Assembly: GCF_900188275.1 (NCBI RefSeq)
Contig: NZ_FZNY01000001.1
Span: 1,550,001-1,614,000, forward strand
Length of the DNA stretch: 64,000 nt
DNA from: Dokdonia pacifica
GTDB taxonomy: Bacteria; Bacteroidota; Bacteroidia; Flavobacteriales; Flavobacteriaceae
Direction of reading: 5' to 3'
The notes under the pieces were generated by a model that ran no database searches, had not been told where the DNA came from, and saw only the letters and a list, made by a program, of their open reading frames with translations. The position numbers were made by a program, and so were the translations under genes. This document shows, piece by piece, positions 1-8,237 of the stretch (the stretch's first letter is position 1; each line of letters opens with the position of its first letter).

Positions 1-234
1 TAGTGTTTGTTTTTTTACTACTACAGGATCTGTAAGACTCTCTGCTATTTTACCCCATACGCCATCACCTATATACTCCTCTGGATTTGCTAGTACCAAA
101 GCTGCTTGTTGCAATACTTGTTCTTTTTTAAGCCGTTTGTGATATCTGTTAATCTGACCTAAAGTGATATTTATGCTATTATTTTTTGGAAAGCCTAATT
201 TGATTAGATCTTTTCCGCTTAGTTTTTTTCCCAT
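1..234 (-). CDS. rtcB: RtcB-family RNA ligase, N-terminal part (runs off the window)
   Basis: A minus-strand reading frame opens with ATG at 234 and stays open for 78 codons to the window edge. Its start, MGKKLSGKDLIKLGFP, and the later GDGVWGKIA segment match, from memory, the N-terminus of the Bacteroidota form of RtcB, the Mn/GTP-dependent ligase that joins RNA 3'-phosphate or 2',3'-cyclic phosphate ends to 5'-OH ends. The catalytic Cys/His residues lie outside the window and cannot be checked. It overlaps the upstream minus-strand gene by 16 bases, so the two are probably translationally coupled. The family call is fairly secure; the precise role is not shown here. Confidence 0.72.
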   Translation of the reverse strand, partial: MGKKLSGKDLIKLGFPKNNSINITLGQINRYHKRLKKEQVLQQAALVLANPEEYIGDGVWGKIAESLTDPVVVKKQTL

Positions 235-905
235 GATAATTCTTCATTAATAATGTCTTGGATTTCGCGTTGTGTCAACCCTTTTAGTTTTGAGTTGATA
301 TAGTTCCTGCCTCTTCTATTGTAGGTAGGCCATCTTGATTTCCAAGGATTCAATTTTTCGACAGCTTCATAGTATCCATTGCGCATGAGGAGTCCATCCA
401 AGAAGGCATCTTCTTGCTCTAGTAGTGGGTCTATGTTACGTCTATGTGTGATGTACGCCCGCGTATATTTGATACGGTATGTTCCTTTTGGGAGTCGCAC
501 ATAAAAGCGAGTTCTTAGTGTATGCTTTCGGATATAATATCTAAAAGGAACACAAAGGCACTTTGCTTGATCGCTTAGTTTTCTGAATTGTTTTTTACTA
601 ATGGAGGGAATCTCTTTGACAATACGATGATCTTCTACTCTTTTTGACCATGCTTTATTTGCCTCTTCTTTTGTTTTGCCCCAAACATGCTTGTCAAGTT
701 TTGCTATGATTTCTAGCATAGCGTCTTGATTTTTATAGCGTGCTATTCGTTTCGTAATAACAAGTTCTTTGTACCAGCCGTCACGTATAGGAATGTCTAA
801 TTTTGTGTATCCTAATGCGAGTTGTGCTTGCCAAATTTCCCATTGCCTGTGTTGTATACGACGTACTTCTTTTAATCGCTGGCATTTGATATGTGCCGGT
901 TTCAT
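219..905 (-). CDS. Conserved-looking basic protein encoded upstream of rtcB
   Basis: This 228-residue, Arg/Lys/Trp-rich soluble protein has no signal peptide or membrane segment. Its N-terminus is strongly basic and the segment around residues 134-150 (YVRLPKGTYRIKYTRAYITH) is the most family-like part. I recognise it only as a type of hypothetical protein that sits beside rtcB in flavobacteria. The 3' end overlaps the rtcB start by 16 bases, which argues for a shared transcript and a linked function, perhaps RNA binding given its charge, but this is inference. Paired palindromes about 40-70 bases upstream of the start look like an operator. Confidence 0.7.
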   Translation of the reverse strand: MKPAHIKCQRLKEVRRIQHRQWEIWQAQLALGYTKLDIPIRDGWYKELVITKRIARYKNQDAMLEIIAKLDKHVWGKTKEEANKAWSKRVEDHRIVKEIPSISKKQFRKLSDQAKCLCVPFRYYIRKHTLRTRFYVRLPKGTYRIKYTRAYITHRRNIDPLLEQEDAFLDGLLMRNGYYEAVEKLNPWKSRWPTYNRRGRNYINSKLKGLTQREIQDIINEELSWEKN

Positions 906-940
906 AAATCAGTGTATTTCGTTGATACTTTTTGATTTTC

Positions 941-972
941 GATTCCGGAATATGCCTGGCGATTCCAGAATC
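941..972. promoter_or_regulatory. Two near-palindromic sites 20 bp apart upstream of the rtcB operon
   Basis: GATTCCGGAAT begins at 941 and GATTCCAGAATC at 961. Each is close to the 12-bp palindrome GATTCCGGAATC and the two begin exactly 20 bp apart, about two helical turns. They lie upstream of the minus-strand start at 905. This arrangement suits binding of two regulator dimers on one face of the DNA. The regulator is unknown. Confidence 0.45.
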
Positions 973-1082
973 TTATGGAACTAGGTTTTTAGGTTTCATA
1001 AGAAATAGTTTTAAAAAATTAATGAATGGTTTCAGGAAATGATTACTCTGTAATGCGCTTTTCATTGCTAGTAAAAAGGCAT

Positions 1083-1116
1083 AAAAAAAGCCCGAAACGT
1101 TTTTTGTACTTCGGAC
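1083..1116 (-). terminator. Rho-independent terminator, minus strand
   Basis: Reading the minus strand, GTCCGAA and TTCGGGC can pair as a 7-bp stem (one G-T pair) around a 13-base loop, followed directly by seven Ts. The only signals it could serve are the putative mini-transcript starting near 1275. Confidence 0.6.
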
Positions 1117-1310
1117 CTCAGAGTATTGCTTGTGATAAAGCTATACGGTGTAGAAGTCTCGAAGGGGATATCCTGTAGCGTCTACGTTTTTTAGGATATC
1201 ATATGTGTTTTTGTTTTTAAACATATATACTTCGATTATTAAATAATTAAACAATTCTTTTTCGTTACAATTGCGATGCAAAGATGAAATGCTTTTTTGA
1301 ATTGTGCAAA
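1090..1310 (-). ncRNA. Putative structured small RNA or leader with a 27-codon ORF
   Basis: On the minus strand a TTTG at 1310-1307 lies 20 bases upstream of CATCTTTG (1286-1279), close to the Bacteroidota promoter (-33 TTG, -7 TAnnTTTG). Downstream is a strong hairpin: GATATCCT and AGGATATC (8-bp arms) enclose an inner GTAG-ACG-CTAC hairpin; a terminator follows at 1083-1116. Within it a 27-codon frame (ATG at 1224, TAG ending at 1141) starts MFKNKNTYDI and ends DFYTV. It may be a regulatory RNA, a leader-peptide cistron or a small protein gene; the sequence alone does not decide. Confidence 0.4.
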
Positions 1311-1521
1311 TAAAATTTTAATTTATTTTATTGATTATCAGGTATTTGTGTTAAATTTTTAGCAAAGAATCTCCTGTTCGCTTTCGCGAAAATACATACA
1401 GGACTACAACTTTTTGATTTCCTTTGTTTTAGCTTTTTGCATAAAAAACAGCGGAAGTAGCAACTTTTTTGAGATTTGCTATTATTTTTTTGAGATCCTC
1501 TCTAAAAAATAGCCTAAAACA

Positions 1522-1553
1522 AAAAAAGCGTCCAGTTAACTGGACGCTTTTTT
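1522..1553. terminator. Perfectly palindromic bidirectional terminator
   Basis: The 10-bp arms GCGTCCAGTT and AACTGGACGC are flanked by six As on the left and six Ts on the right, so the hairpin can terminate transcription on either strand. On the minus strand it lies about 20 bases past the stop of the second short ORF. No plus-strand gene ends here. Confidence 0.7.
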
Positions 1554-1573
1554 GTGATATCTCTTAAAGTTTT

Positions 1574-1677
1574 CTACCTAAAAATTGGTTTCCTAACCCC
1601 AAAAATGGCGTCCGTGATATGTACGTGAAATAAACTCATAGGTTACTTTATATTTTATAATTTCTGGTGCAAATATG
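1574..1677 (-). ncRNA. Second putative minus-strand mini-transcript with a 21-codon ORF
   Basis: CATATTTG (minus strand, 1677-1670) resembles the TAnnTTTG -7 element, although no matching -33 TTG is evident. About 30 bases downstream an ATG at 1639 opens a 21-codon frame (MSLFHVHITDAIFGVRKPIFR is 21 residues; key start MSLFHVH) that ends at 1574, followed by the palindromic terminator at 1522-1553. The promoter-ORF-terminator layout mirrors the neighbour at 1090-1310. Whether the peptide is made is unknown. Confidence 0.3.
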
Positions 1678-1850
1678 AGGAATAATTTTTAAATATAATT
1701 TTGTCACTTTTAAATAAGTGAATTTTTGGAGTTTATAAGTATATAAAATAGTTCCCTTATTCCTAGGTAATTTTATGATATAAAGCATGTTAGAAAGTTT
1801 TGTTCTTTTTTAAGTACATTTATATAGCTAACCATCAAAATATAAGAGGT

Positions 1851-2702
1851 ATGTTTTTACGTAGTTCATTGTTCATCGTTATTTTAATTTTTCAATTACA
1901 TACAAATGCACAAGAGCAAGTCTCATTAGAGGATTTTGGTGTTTCATTTACTCTTCCCGCTGGTTGGACAGGAGATTTTCAAGGAGATTATGTGGTATTA
2001 GGTCATACTACCATTCCGGGGATGATGATCTTGTCAGATAATCCTACGCGAACTATTGAAACTGTTGTCTCCACTGCACAACAAGGAATTCAAGAAGACG
2101 GATTTAACCTTACGGCTGATGGTACTTTTAAAAAAGTAAATGCTAAAAGAGCCGAAGGGTATTATAAAGGCACTTATGATTACAGTACAAAAGTGAAAGC
2201 CTATGCGATTGGTCTTATAGATGGTCAAGGAAAAGGGATGAGTATCTTGATTCTTACAGAAACCAATGTTTTTTCTCAAGATCATGTGAGTGCTGCCAAT
2301 CAATTGGCTACTTCTGTAAACTTCTTTAAACCGAAAGCATCTAAAATCACTAAAGAATGGGAGCAACGATTAGTGGGGCAAAAACTTACGTATCGAAATA
2401 CAGGAGATGGACCAGATGGGGGAAGCGTAACACGCATTATTAATCTTTGTACTAATGGTACGTTTACATTTTACTTTAATGCACATGCCTCTTTTGATGT
2501 TGCCGAAGGGTTTGGCTATGCTAATAGTAATGAAGACAGTCGTGGTCGTTATACCATTTACTCTTTACATAATGATTCTTACCTCACCTTAAATTTTGAT
2601 AACGGAAAAGAAATAGAATATAAACTCACTTTAGATCCAAAAGAATATCCTGTATTGAATAATACAAAGTTTATCCCTCTGGACGCTGAAGGCTGTGAGT
2701 AA
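1851..2702 (+). CDS. Secreted protein of unknown function
   Basis: The chosen ATG at 1851 follows an AAGAGG Shine-Dalgarno-like stretch and gives a clear signal peptide (MFLRSSLFIVILIFQ... ending near NAQ); an upstream TTG at 1800 would add an unlikely extension. The mature 283-codon product appears to have two parts. Residues about 20-165 resemble a PsbP/Mog1-like layout (DFGVSFTLPAGW... a typical amphipathic opening). Residues about 170-283 look like a small beta-rich lipid/ligand-binding fold with two cysteines (LCTNGTF and EGCE). I do not recognise a named family. It is likely periplasmic or surface exposed and stands alone. Confidence 0.7.
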   Translation: MFLRSSLFIVILIFQLHTNAQEQVSLEDFGVSFTLPAGWTGDFQGDYVVLGHTTIPGMMILSDNPTRTIETVVSTAQQGIQEDGFNLTADGTFKKVNAKRAEGYYKGTYDYSTKVKAYAIGLIDGQGKGMSILILTETNVFSQDHVSAANQLATSVNFFKPKASKITKEWEQRLVGQKLTYRNTGDGPDGGSVTRIINLCTNGTFTFYFNAHASFDVAEGFGYANSNEDSRGRYTIYSLHNDSYLTLNFDNGKEIEYKLTLDPKEYPVLNNTKFIPLDAEGCE

Positions 2703-2706
2703 TATT

Positions 2707-3699
2707 TTAACTTGTTTTATCATCCTCCAGAATGATAAGTTCTAGGTTAGACGAACTTGTTACAGGAACTTGAAGTAGCGTTTTGAGATTCAAATCCGAA
2801 AATGGATATCCATACGAATCAGATCCTTCATGAATAGCTTTTGCATAGGCGTTTCCATGACCACTTGCAAAAGGAGTCATCGTTGGAAATTGCGAACTAT
2901 CATTAGTCCCACTTGCCGAAAAGTATCCTTCATTAATACCTACCATAACATCTCTATATACAGCCGCACAGGTATCATTAGGACTCATAGCGTTTCTTCT
3001 TACACCATTATAAACACAAAATCCATTACTTAAATAAATAGTTTTATTCGTTAAATCGGCAGCGGGGATTTCAAAAGTAAGCTTAGGAGATGTTGAAGCT
3101 AATGAGATACTTCCATTAGTATTAAATTTCCCTGTAAAATTATATTTTAAAGGACTTGTTGGGAGGCTTTTTATAGTTAAAGATTTTCCTGATAATGCCT
3201 TTAAATATGTATCATACGATGGCTGATTCATATACAATACATTAGCGCCTACTACTTTTGTATTCCCTTTGCCATTTTTACGTTGTACAGCAGTACCGTT
3301 GGTTCCTCCTAGTGCAGTTGCAATATCTTTAACAATAGCATTATGGGATTTTGAATATCCTAACTTATGAGAACCTAATGTCATCGCGATAGGAACACCA
3401 AATACATCTACAGATGAGAGATCTGTCCAAAGGACATTATCTGTTCCTAAAGTAAGTTCTATATATCCATAATAATTGTTTGAGGTAGGCACTGGATTTA
3501 CAGGTAGTTTGGAATGATATGAAATATATAAACGTCCACTAATAATATGTGTAAGATCAAAAGAATTGTTTGTTAAAGATGATAGTGCTGTAGGTGTGTT
3601 TACAGAAATTCCAGAACCTTTAAAACTATTTCCTGTTAACATAAGAAAGATATCGCCAGCATTTGTAATTGCTGATTTGTTTGTAATTGTGATTTTCAT
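2707..3699 (-). CDS. GH64 / thaumatin-like superfamily protein (possible beta-1,3-glucanase)
   Basis: The 330-residue protein has the general features of the GH64-TLP superfamily: repeated beta-strand sandwiches, the central GxCVYNGVRRNAMSPN-type loop with candidate acid residues, and a final YGYPFSDLN segment that corresponds to the AYGFAYDD-like motif of bacterial beta-1,3-glucanases. There is no signal peptide, which is odd for an extracellular glucan hydrolase, so export by another route or an intracellular role is possible. The gene is convergent with 1851-2702 (4-bp gap). Family assignment rests on remembered motifs and the catalytic pair cannot be fixed with certainty. Confidence 0.55.
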   Translation of the reverse strand: MKITITNKSAITNAGDIFLMLTGNSFKGSGISVNTPTALSSLTNNSFDLTHIISGRLYISYHSKLPVNPVPTSNNYYGYIELTLGTDNVLWTDLSSVDVFGVPIAMTLGSHKLGYSKSHNAIVKDIATALGGTNGTAVQRKNGKGNTKVVGANVLYMNQPSYDTYLKALSGKSLTIKSLPTSPLKYNFTGKFNTNGSISLASTSPKLTFEIPAADLTNKTIYLSNGFCVYNGVRRNAMSPNDTCAAVYRDVMVGINEGYFSASGTNDSSQFPTMTPFASGHGNAYAKAIHEGSDSYGYPFSDLNLKTLLQVPVTSSSNLELIILEDDKTS

Positions 3700-3811
3700 A
3701 AAAGTAGATTTTTTAAGTTAGTTAAAAATATACTTCTGTTAGTGAAAAAAGTAACGTACTTCTACGGGGTTTTAAACACTATAGTTCTCTTTGTCAATTA
3801 TATATTGATAC

Positions 3812-4909
3812 TTAATACATCATTAATGATGCAATTTCATATACGATCTCTTGTCTAAAATCTTCATTATAATCACAATTTGCAAGAAGAAGAATTCCAA
3901 TATTTTGTTCTGGAATCATCATTAAAAAACTCCTAAACCCCGTATCGCCTCCATAGTGACCTATTGCTTTATTTGAATGGACATTATATAATTGAAAACC
4001 AAGACCTATGTATGGATACGATTCAAATGATGGTAAGATCATATTTTGATACCTTCTATTTGAAGGATCTTTTAAGTCACTTAAAAATGAAATCATCCAT
4101 AGACTTAAATCTCTTGCCGAAGCATTTAATGTACTACTAGGTGCATGTTCTCGCGTATACGGGTAGTTTTTTCTGATATATGTTTTGTTAAACCAACTTC
4201 TAGAATGAGGAGAAGTACGGAGGTGATCAGGAATATTATAATATCTAAAATCACTATGAGGCATTCCAATTGTATTCAGAATTTCTTTTTGGACATAATC
4301 TTCAAAAGATTGATTTGTTATTTTTTCAATGATATATCCAAGAATGTTATATCCTAGGTTGCTATATGAATACGTGGTAGATGGCTTTTGTTTGCATTTC
4401 AAGCTTAATTTTAATAAGGAATTTTTGAGGCTGTTTTTAGATTGGTTATGAGTATTCCAATTGTAATTAGAAATATCACCTAAACCAGATGTATGATTTA
4501 ATAACTGCCGTATTGTAATAAGACTCACATTTTTATCCTGAGATCTTAATTCGGGAGCAATTTCTACAAGAGTATCATCAAGACGTAAGCAGCCTTTATG
4601 TTCAAGATCTATAATAGCAATCGCAGTAAATAATTTACTAATTGAAGCGGTATGAAATACTGAGTTTTCTGTAACAGGATCGCTCGTATAGATACTTCTT
4701 ACCCCATATCCCTTTGTATACATTATAGTGTCTTGAGAAATAATCCCAATAGCAAGCCCAGGAATATCATATTGCGCCATTTTTTTAGATACTATAGCAT
4801 CTATAGTTGTTTGTAATTGTTGTGTTTGAGAGGACTGACCGTGAAGCTTTTCAATAGTCAACAGAATACAAGTAGCATATAATACGTATAAACAAGAGCG
4901 GATTTTCAT
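3812..4909 (-). CDS. Exported serine hydrolase, beta-lactamase/DD-peptidase fold
   Basis: This 365-residue protein starts with a signal peptide (CLYVLYATCILLTIEKLHGQ) and carries the class C beta-lactamase / penicillin-binding-protein motifs: SISK with nucleophile Ser89 and Lys92, YSN at 182-184, and HYGGDTG near residue 338 in place of KTG. Family members are esterases, D-aminopeptidases or D,D-peptidases, so the substrate cannot be read from sequence. It lies 14 bp downstream of a second hydrolase of the same fold and is probably cotranscribed with it. The active-site motifs look intact. Confidence 0.85.
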   Translation of the reverse strand: MKIRSCLYVLYATCILLTIEKLHGQSSQTQQLQTTIDAIVSKKMAQYDIPGLAIGIISQDTIMYTKGYGVRSIYTSDPVTENSVFHTASISKLFTAIAIIDLEHKGCLRLDDTLVEIAPELRSQDKNVSLITIRQLLNHTSGLGDISNYNWNTHNQSKNSLKNSLLKLSLKCKQKPSTTYSYSNLGYNILGYIIEKITNQSFEDYVQKEILNTIGMPHSDFRYYNIPDHLRTSPHSRSWFNKTYIRKNYPYTREHAPSSTLNASARDLSLWMISFLSDLKDPSNRRYQNMILPSFESYPYIGLGFQLYNVHSNKAIGHYGGDTGFRSFLMMIPEQNIGILLLANCDYNEDFRQEIVYEIASLMMY

Positions 4910-4923
4910 AGTAAGAAGAAGTT

Positions 4924-6216
4924 TTAGATATTTTCTTTAATTTCTTTATAAAGCAGCGTTTCTTCTTTATGAATGGTTTTCAAAAAAGCATTAGCAATTT
5001 TATACACTTCATTTGAGAAGGTCCAGAAGTTGTCTACATTGGTATTGATAGATGCATCAATAACTAGATCATAATTCGGAAATAACACCAAAAAATTTTG
5101 AGATCCTTTACTCACACCACCATGATGTACCATCCAGATAGGAGCTTCACCATCTAAAAGATCAGGGTTTTCATATGCTAAATAAGAGCGCCATCCTAAT
5201 GCATATAATTGCTCATTGATCTCCCCTGTATCTAACTTCATTGGTGTCCAAAATTTGCGCTTTGTTTCATGACTTAAAAAGACATCGTCAGTGAGGTATG
5301 CATTCCCCATTTTGACAAGATCGGTAGGCGTTGAGATAAAACCACCACCGGCCCACTTATAACTTAAATTAATATCATATACCTGCTCAAAACTCCTAAA
5401 CTCACGATAATACTTGCCTTCAGTTTCATAAAAAGTGGCAAAATGTTCGGTTTTTGGACGGTCGTGGTCACCATAAGTATCGCTCATTCCTAAAGGCTGA
5501 AATACATTCGTTTCCATATACGCTAAAAATGGAGTGCCTACCGCTTGTTCTAGAACTACACTCGAAAGATTAATGTCAAAAGTAGAATACGCAAAAGAGG
5601 TGCCTGGTTCAAAAATTAAGTCATATTGGTCAAATACAAGTAATCCCTCTGAAGCGGTTTTAAATTCATAACAATTACACAGGGTATATTTTCCAGAGGC
5701 TATACCAAAATCGGTATAGTTTCCAACCCCAGCAGTATGACTTAATAACTGTTGCATACTAAAATCCCATTTCTTTTTTGTCCAATTGGTAATGGTATCT
5801 CCAATAATAGCATCTAGTTGTATTTTATGAGCATCTACTGCACGTGCAACCCCTGTGGTGGTCACTGCTTTTGAAGTACTACCAATACGGTATTGTGTTT
5901 TTGGAGTGGCTGCAATACCAGCCTCCATATCTTGATAACCGACTGCAGCCGACCAAATGACCTGTCCTTTATGTCCTACGGCTACAGAAAAAGAAGGTAA
6001 TTCCTGACGTTTTCCTATCGTATCGAGATACTTTGTAGCTTCTTCGATTTGAGATGTATAGTTAGGATGACTAATGGTCGTAGTGATGGGTGCGCTTTCG
6101 CGAAAGCGTGTAAACGTAGAAAAATAATAGACATTCCAAAGTACGATGAATCCAAATAAAACGCATACTGTTCTCCAAAAACGACGCCCTATCTTATTGA
6201 GTTTAAATTTTTTCAT
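4924..6216 (-). CDS. Membrane-anchored serine hydrolase, beta-lactamase fold
   Basis: The 430-residue product has one N-terminal membrane segment (about residues 13-33) and then a periplasmic serine hydrolase domain with STSK (Ser113, Lys116) and a HHGG motif near residue 372. The expected YxN motif reads YST, so the second active-site element deviates and the activity is uncertain. A copy of the GCTTTCGCGAAAGC palindrome lies in frame just after the membrane segment and encodes RFRES, in a linker where an insertion would be tolerated. It precedes the neighbouring hydrolase by 14 bp and is probably the first gene of a two-gene unit. Confidence 0.83.
   Translation of the reverse strand: MKKFKLNKIGRRFWRTVCVLFGFIVLWNVYYFSTFTRFRESAPITTTISHPNYTSQIEEATKYLDTIGKRQELPSFSVAVGHKGQVIWSAAVGYQDMEAGIAATPKTQYRIGSTSKAVTTTGVARAVDAHKIQLDAIIGDTITNWTKKKWDFSMQQLLSHTAGVGNYTDFGIASGKYTLCNCYEFKTASEGLLVFDQYDLIFEPGTSFAYSTFDINLSSVVLEQAVGTPFLAYMETNVFQPLGMSDTYGDHDRPKTEHFATFYETEGKYYREFRSFEQVYDINLSYKWAGGGFISTPTDLVKMGNAYLTDDVFLSHETKRKFWTPMKLDTGEINEQLYALGWRSYLAYENPDLLDGEAPIWMVHHGGVSKGSQNFLVLFPNYDLVIDASINTNVDNFWTFSNEVYKIANAFLKTIHKEETLLYKEIKENI
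6093..6108. repeat. Palindrome copy (in serine hydrolase)
   Basis: Perfect CGCTTTCGCGAAAGCG; in the minus-strand gene it is read as ..RFRES.. in the linker after the membrane anchor. Confidence 0.9.
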
Positions 6217-6426
6217 TGCTGTTCGTTATTTAAATTGATAAAACAAAGATGTTATAAAGCAGTAGGCGTATTTTAAAAAATAGACCAATGAGCCGTTAGG
6301 AGAAATAGAAACCTTTTATGTGTAGATAAATAAATTCATCTTCGACAACCGCTTTTTAGTCGACGATGGATCTGATCTGGTCGAATAGCTGTAATTTTAT
6401 ACCCAATAAAAAATATTTTTGAAGTA

Positions 6427-6942
6427 ATGATTGTACAATTAGCCGAAGGAACGATAAAAACCAAGTACGGAACGTATAGAGAAATCCTGTTTTACGATGG
6501 TATTAAGGAATCTCATGCATTGGTAATGGGAGATGTAAAAGACGGAGAAGATGTGTTATGTAGAGTGCATTCTTCTTGCATTTTCGCGCATCATTTTAAT
6601 AGTGTAGAATGTGATTGTAGAGAGCAGATGGAAATCTCACAGCAATTGATAGAACGAGAAGGAAAAGGAATTGTGATTTGGCTAGAGCAAGAAGGAAAAG
6701 GCAACGGACATTATGCATTGCTCAATACCTTACCGCTTAAAAAAGAAGGAATGCCACAAGCCGAAGCTTATGAAGCAGTTGGTTTTCAAAAAGATAATCG
6801 TGATTTCTCAGCAGCGGCAAAAATTTTAAAACAGTTGGAAGTAAAATCAATTACCATGATTACAGGAAATCAAAAGAAAACAGAAACCCTCACACGTCAT
6901 GGAATTGTGGTATCTGGAATACAACCTACAGTGCTGTCGTGA
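6427..6942 (+). CDS. GTP cyclohydrolase II-like protein
   Basis: The protein is 171 residues, a little shorter than the usual stand-alone RibA (about 195). The zinc ligands of GTP cyclohydrolase II are conserved with the right spacing: Cys51, Cys62 and Cys64 in HSSC...ECDC. The later NRDFSAAAKIL and GNQKKTETL segments match the family's DxRDF and TNNPKK blocks. The normally conserved GRGIG block reads GKGNG, so an Arg and Ile are changed; this may mean an altered product or substrate. The known reaction opens GTP to a formamidopyrimidine in riboflavin synthesis. It is a single gene without other rib genes nearby, which also suggests a non-housekeeping paralogue. Confidence 0.75.
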   Translation: MIVQLAEGTIKTKYGTYREILFYDGIKESHALVMGDVKDGEDVLCRVHSSCIFAHHFNSVECDCREQMEISQQLIEREGKGIVIWLEQEGKGNGHYALLNTLPLKKEGMPQAEAYEAVGFQKDNRDFSAAAKILKQLEVKSITMITGNQKKTETLTRHGIVVSGIQPTVLS

Positions 6943-6995
6943 TGTATTCCCACGAAGGAGGGAATCTCTTCTTTTTAGGAATACCATACATTGCA

Positions 6996-7076
6996 CGTCA
7001 ACCTGAATTTATTTCAGGTTCGCATCATAAAATATACGTTATGTATTATGTGATGCTGAAACAAGTTCAGCATGAC
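6996..7076. repeat. REP-like paired hairpins
   Basis: Two hairpins, AACCTGAA...TTCAGGTT (7000-7020) and ATGCTGAA...TTCAGCAT (7053-7073), lie head to head, so the 81-bp unit is itself a degenerate inverted repeat flanked by GTCA / TGAC. Elements with the core CTGAA-n-TTCAG are common between genes in flavobacteria, from memory. It lies in the gap between the ribA-like gene and the sensor kinase gene. Confidence 0.65.
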
Positions 7077-7172
7077 ATAGTATGATATACAGAGATTGAT
7101 TATTCATTTTCTTTGCTCACTCAAAGGAAACAAACCAAAAGAAAGAATATTTAAAAATATAACAACCTAAAA

Positions 7173-8237
7173 TTGGTGTCTAAAAAAACAATAAAAGATC
7201 ATATTATATTCTGGGGAGTATTGCTCTTTAGCTTTGCATTGATACAGTTTTTTCAAGATGGTAACGCACAATCATTTTGGATTATTTTTGCCCAGAATTT
7301 AAAGCATTTACCAGGATATCTTTTAGCAGCGTATGTTTTTAATTATGTATTATTGCAATATTACTATAAAGAAAGAAGATATGTAATTTTTGCTATCTTT
7401 TCTATAGGTCTTTTTTACATTTCAAGTGCTTTAGATCGTGTGTTTACGGTATATGTATATGAGCCTATTTTTAGAAAACCTCCATTTGTACAAGAATCAC
7501 TTGCGCAAATATTTGGAGATTGGGAGTTTTTGATGGAAGGGTATTTATTACCTTTATTAATGGCCACATTTGCCATGACTATAGATCGCATTATTACTCA
7601 AAAAAATAAAAATGAAAAGGCGTTACTTCAATTAGAGCGAGATAAAAATAAAGCAGAGTTAGGTGCTTTAAAAGCACAAATTCATCCTCATTTTTTATTC
7701 AATACGCTTAATAATCTCTATGCACTTACGCTTCAAAAATCAGATAAGGCGCCAGAAACGGTTGCTACACTTTCATCTATGTTAGATTATATGTTGTATC
7801 AATGTAATGATAGGTTGGTGTCTTTAGAAAAGGAAGTGGCTTTATTGGAAAATTACATTGCTTTAGAACGATTACGATATGGTGATGATATTGAGATCGC
7901 TTTCGCGAAAGCGATAAATGAAGAAATGAAAATTGGTCCTTTAATTTTATTATCTATTGTAGAAAATGCTTTTAAACATGGAGCGAGTGGAAGTATTGAT
8001 ATTCCTAAAATCTATATAGAACTAAAACAAGAAGGAACACAGCTATATTTTACGGTAAAAAACACCAAAGATGATATTCAACAATCTGATGAAACTTCGT
8101 ACACGAAAGGAATTGGAGTGTCTAATGTTAAGAAACAATTGTCTTTATTGTACACAGATTATTCGTATGATGTAGTGGATGAAAATGGGTGGTATTGTGT
8201 AGCTTTACGTATAAATACAGATATAAAAAATGATTAG
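7173..8237 (+). CDS. LytS/AlgZ-type sensor histidine kinase
   Basis: Four hydrophobic segments in the first 140 residues are followed by a His_kinase domain of the LytS/YehU class: QIHPHFLFN places the phospho-acceptor at His171, and ENAFKHG near residue 265 is the N-box of the ATP-binding lid. It phosphorylates the partner LytTR regulator, whose gene overlaps its end by 8 bases. The start is either TTG at 7173 or GTG at 7176. A GCTTTCGCGAAAGC palindrome within the catalytic half is read as AFAKA. The signal sensed cannot be inferred. Confidence 0.9.
   Translation: MVSKKTIKDHIIFWGVLLFSFALIQFFQDGNAQSFWIIFAQNLKHLPGYLLAAYVFNYVLLQYYYKERRYVIFAIFSIGLFYISSALDRVFTVYVYEPIFRKPPFVQESLAQIFGDWEFLMEGYLLPLLMATFAMTIDRIITQKNKNEKALLQLERDKNKAELGALKAQIHPHFLFNTLNNLYALTLQKSDKAPETVATLSSMLDYMLYQCNDRLVSLEKEVALLENYIALERLRYGDDIEIAFAKAINEEMKIGPLILLSIVENAFKHGASGSIDIPKIYIELKQEGTQLYFTVKNTKDDIQQSDETSYTKGIGVSNVKKQLSLLYTDYSYDVVDENGWYCVALRINTDIKND
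7896..7915. repeat. Palindrome copy (in sensor kinase)
   Basis: A 20-bp perfect palindrome extending the GCTTTCGCGAAAGC core; read as IAFAKAI in the kinase. Confidence 0.9.

Larger units (their letters stand above)
973..1850. other. Intergenic stretch with two putative minus-strand mini-transcripts
   Basis: There is no long gene here. The stretch holds two terminator-like hairpins (1083-1116 and 1522-1553), two Bacteroidota -7 promoter-like elements on the minus strand (1279-1286 and 1670-1677), two very short open frames (1141-1224 and 1574-1639), and a half copy of the TTTCGCGAAA palindrome at 1380-1391. The segment 1300-1500 shows nothing else I can name. Confidence 0.5.

Noticed and set aside
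769-984. 71-codon plus-strand ORF
   Set aside because: Antisense to the gene at 219-905 and through the operator region; no protein-like pattern.
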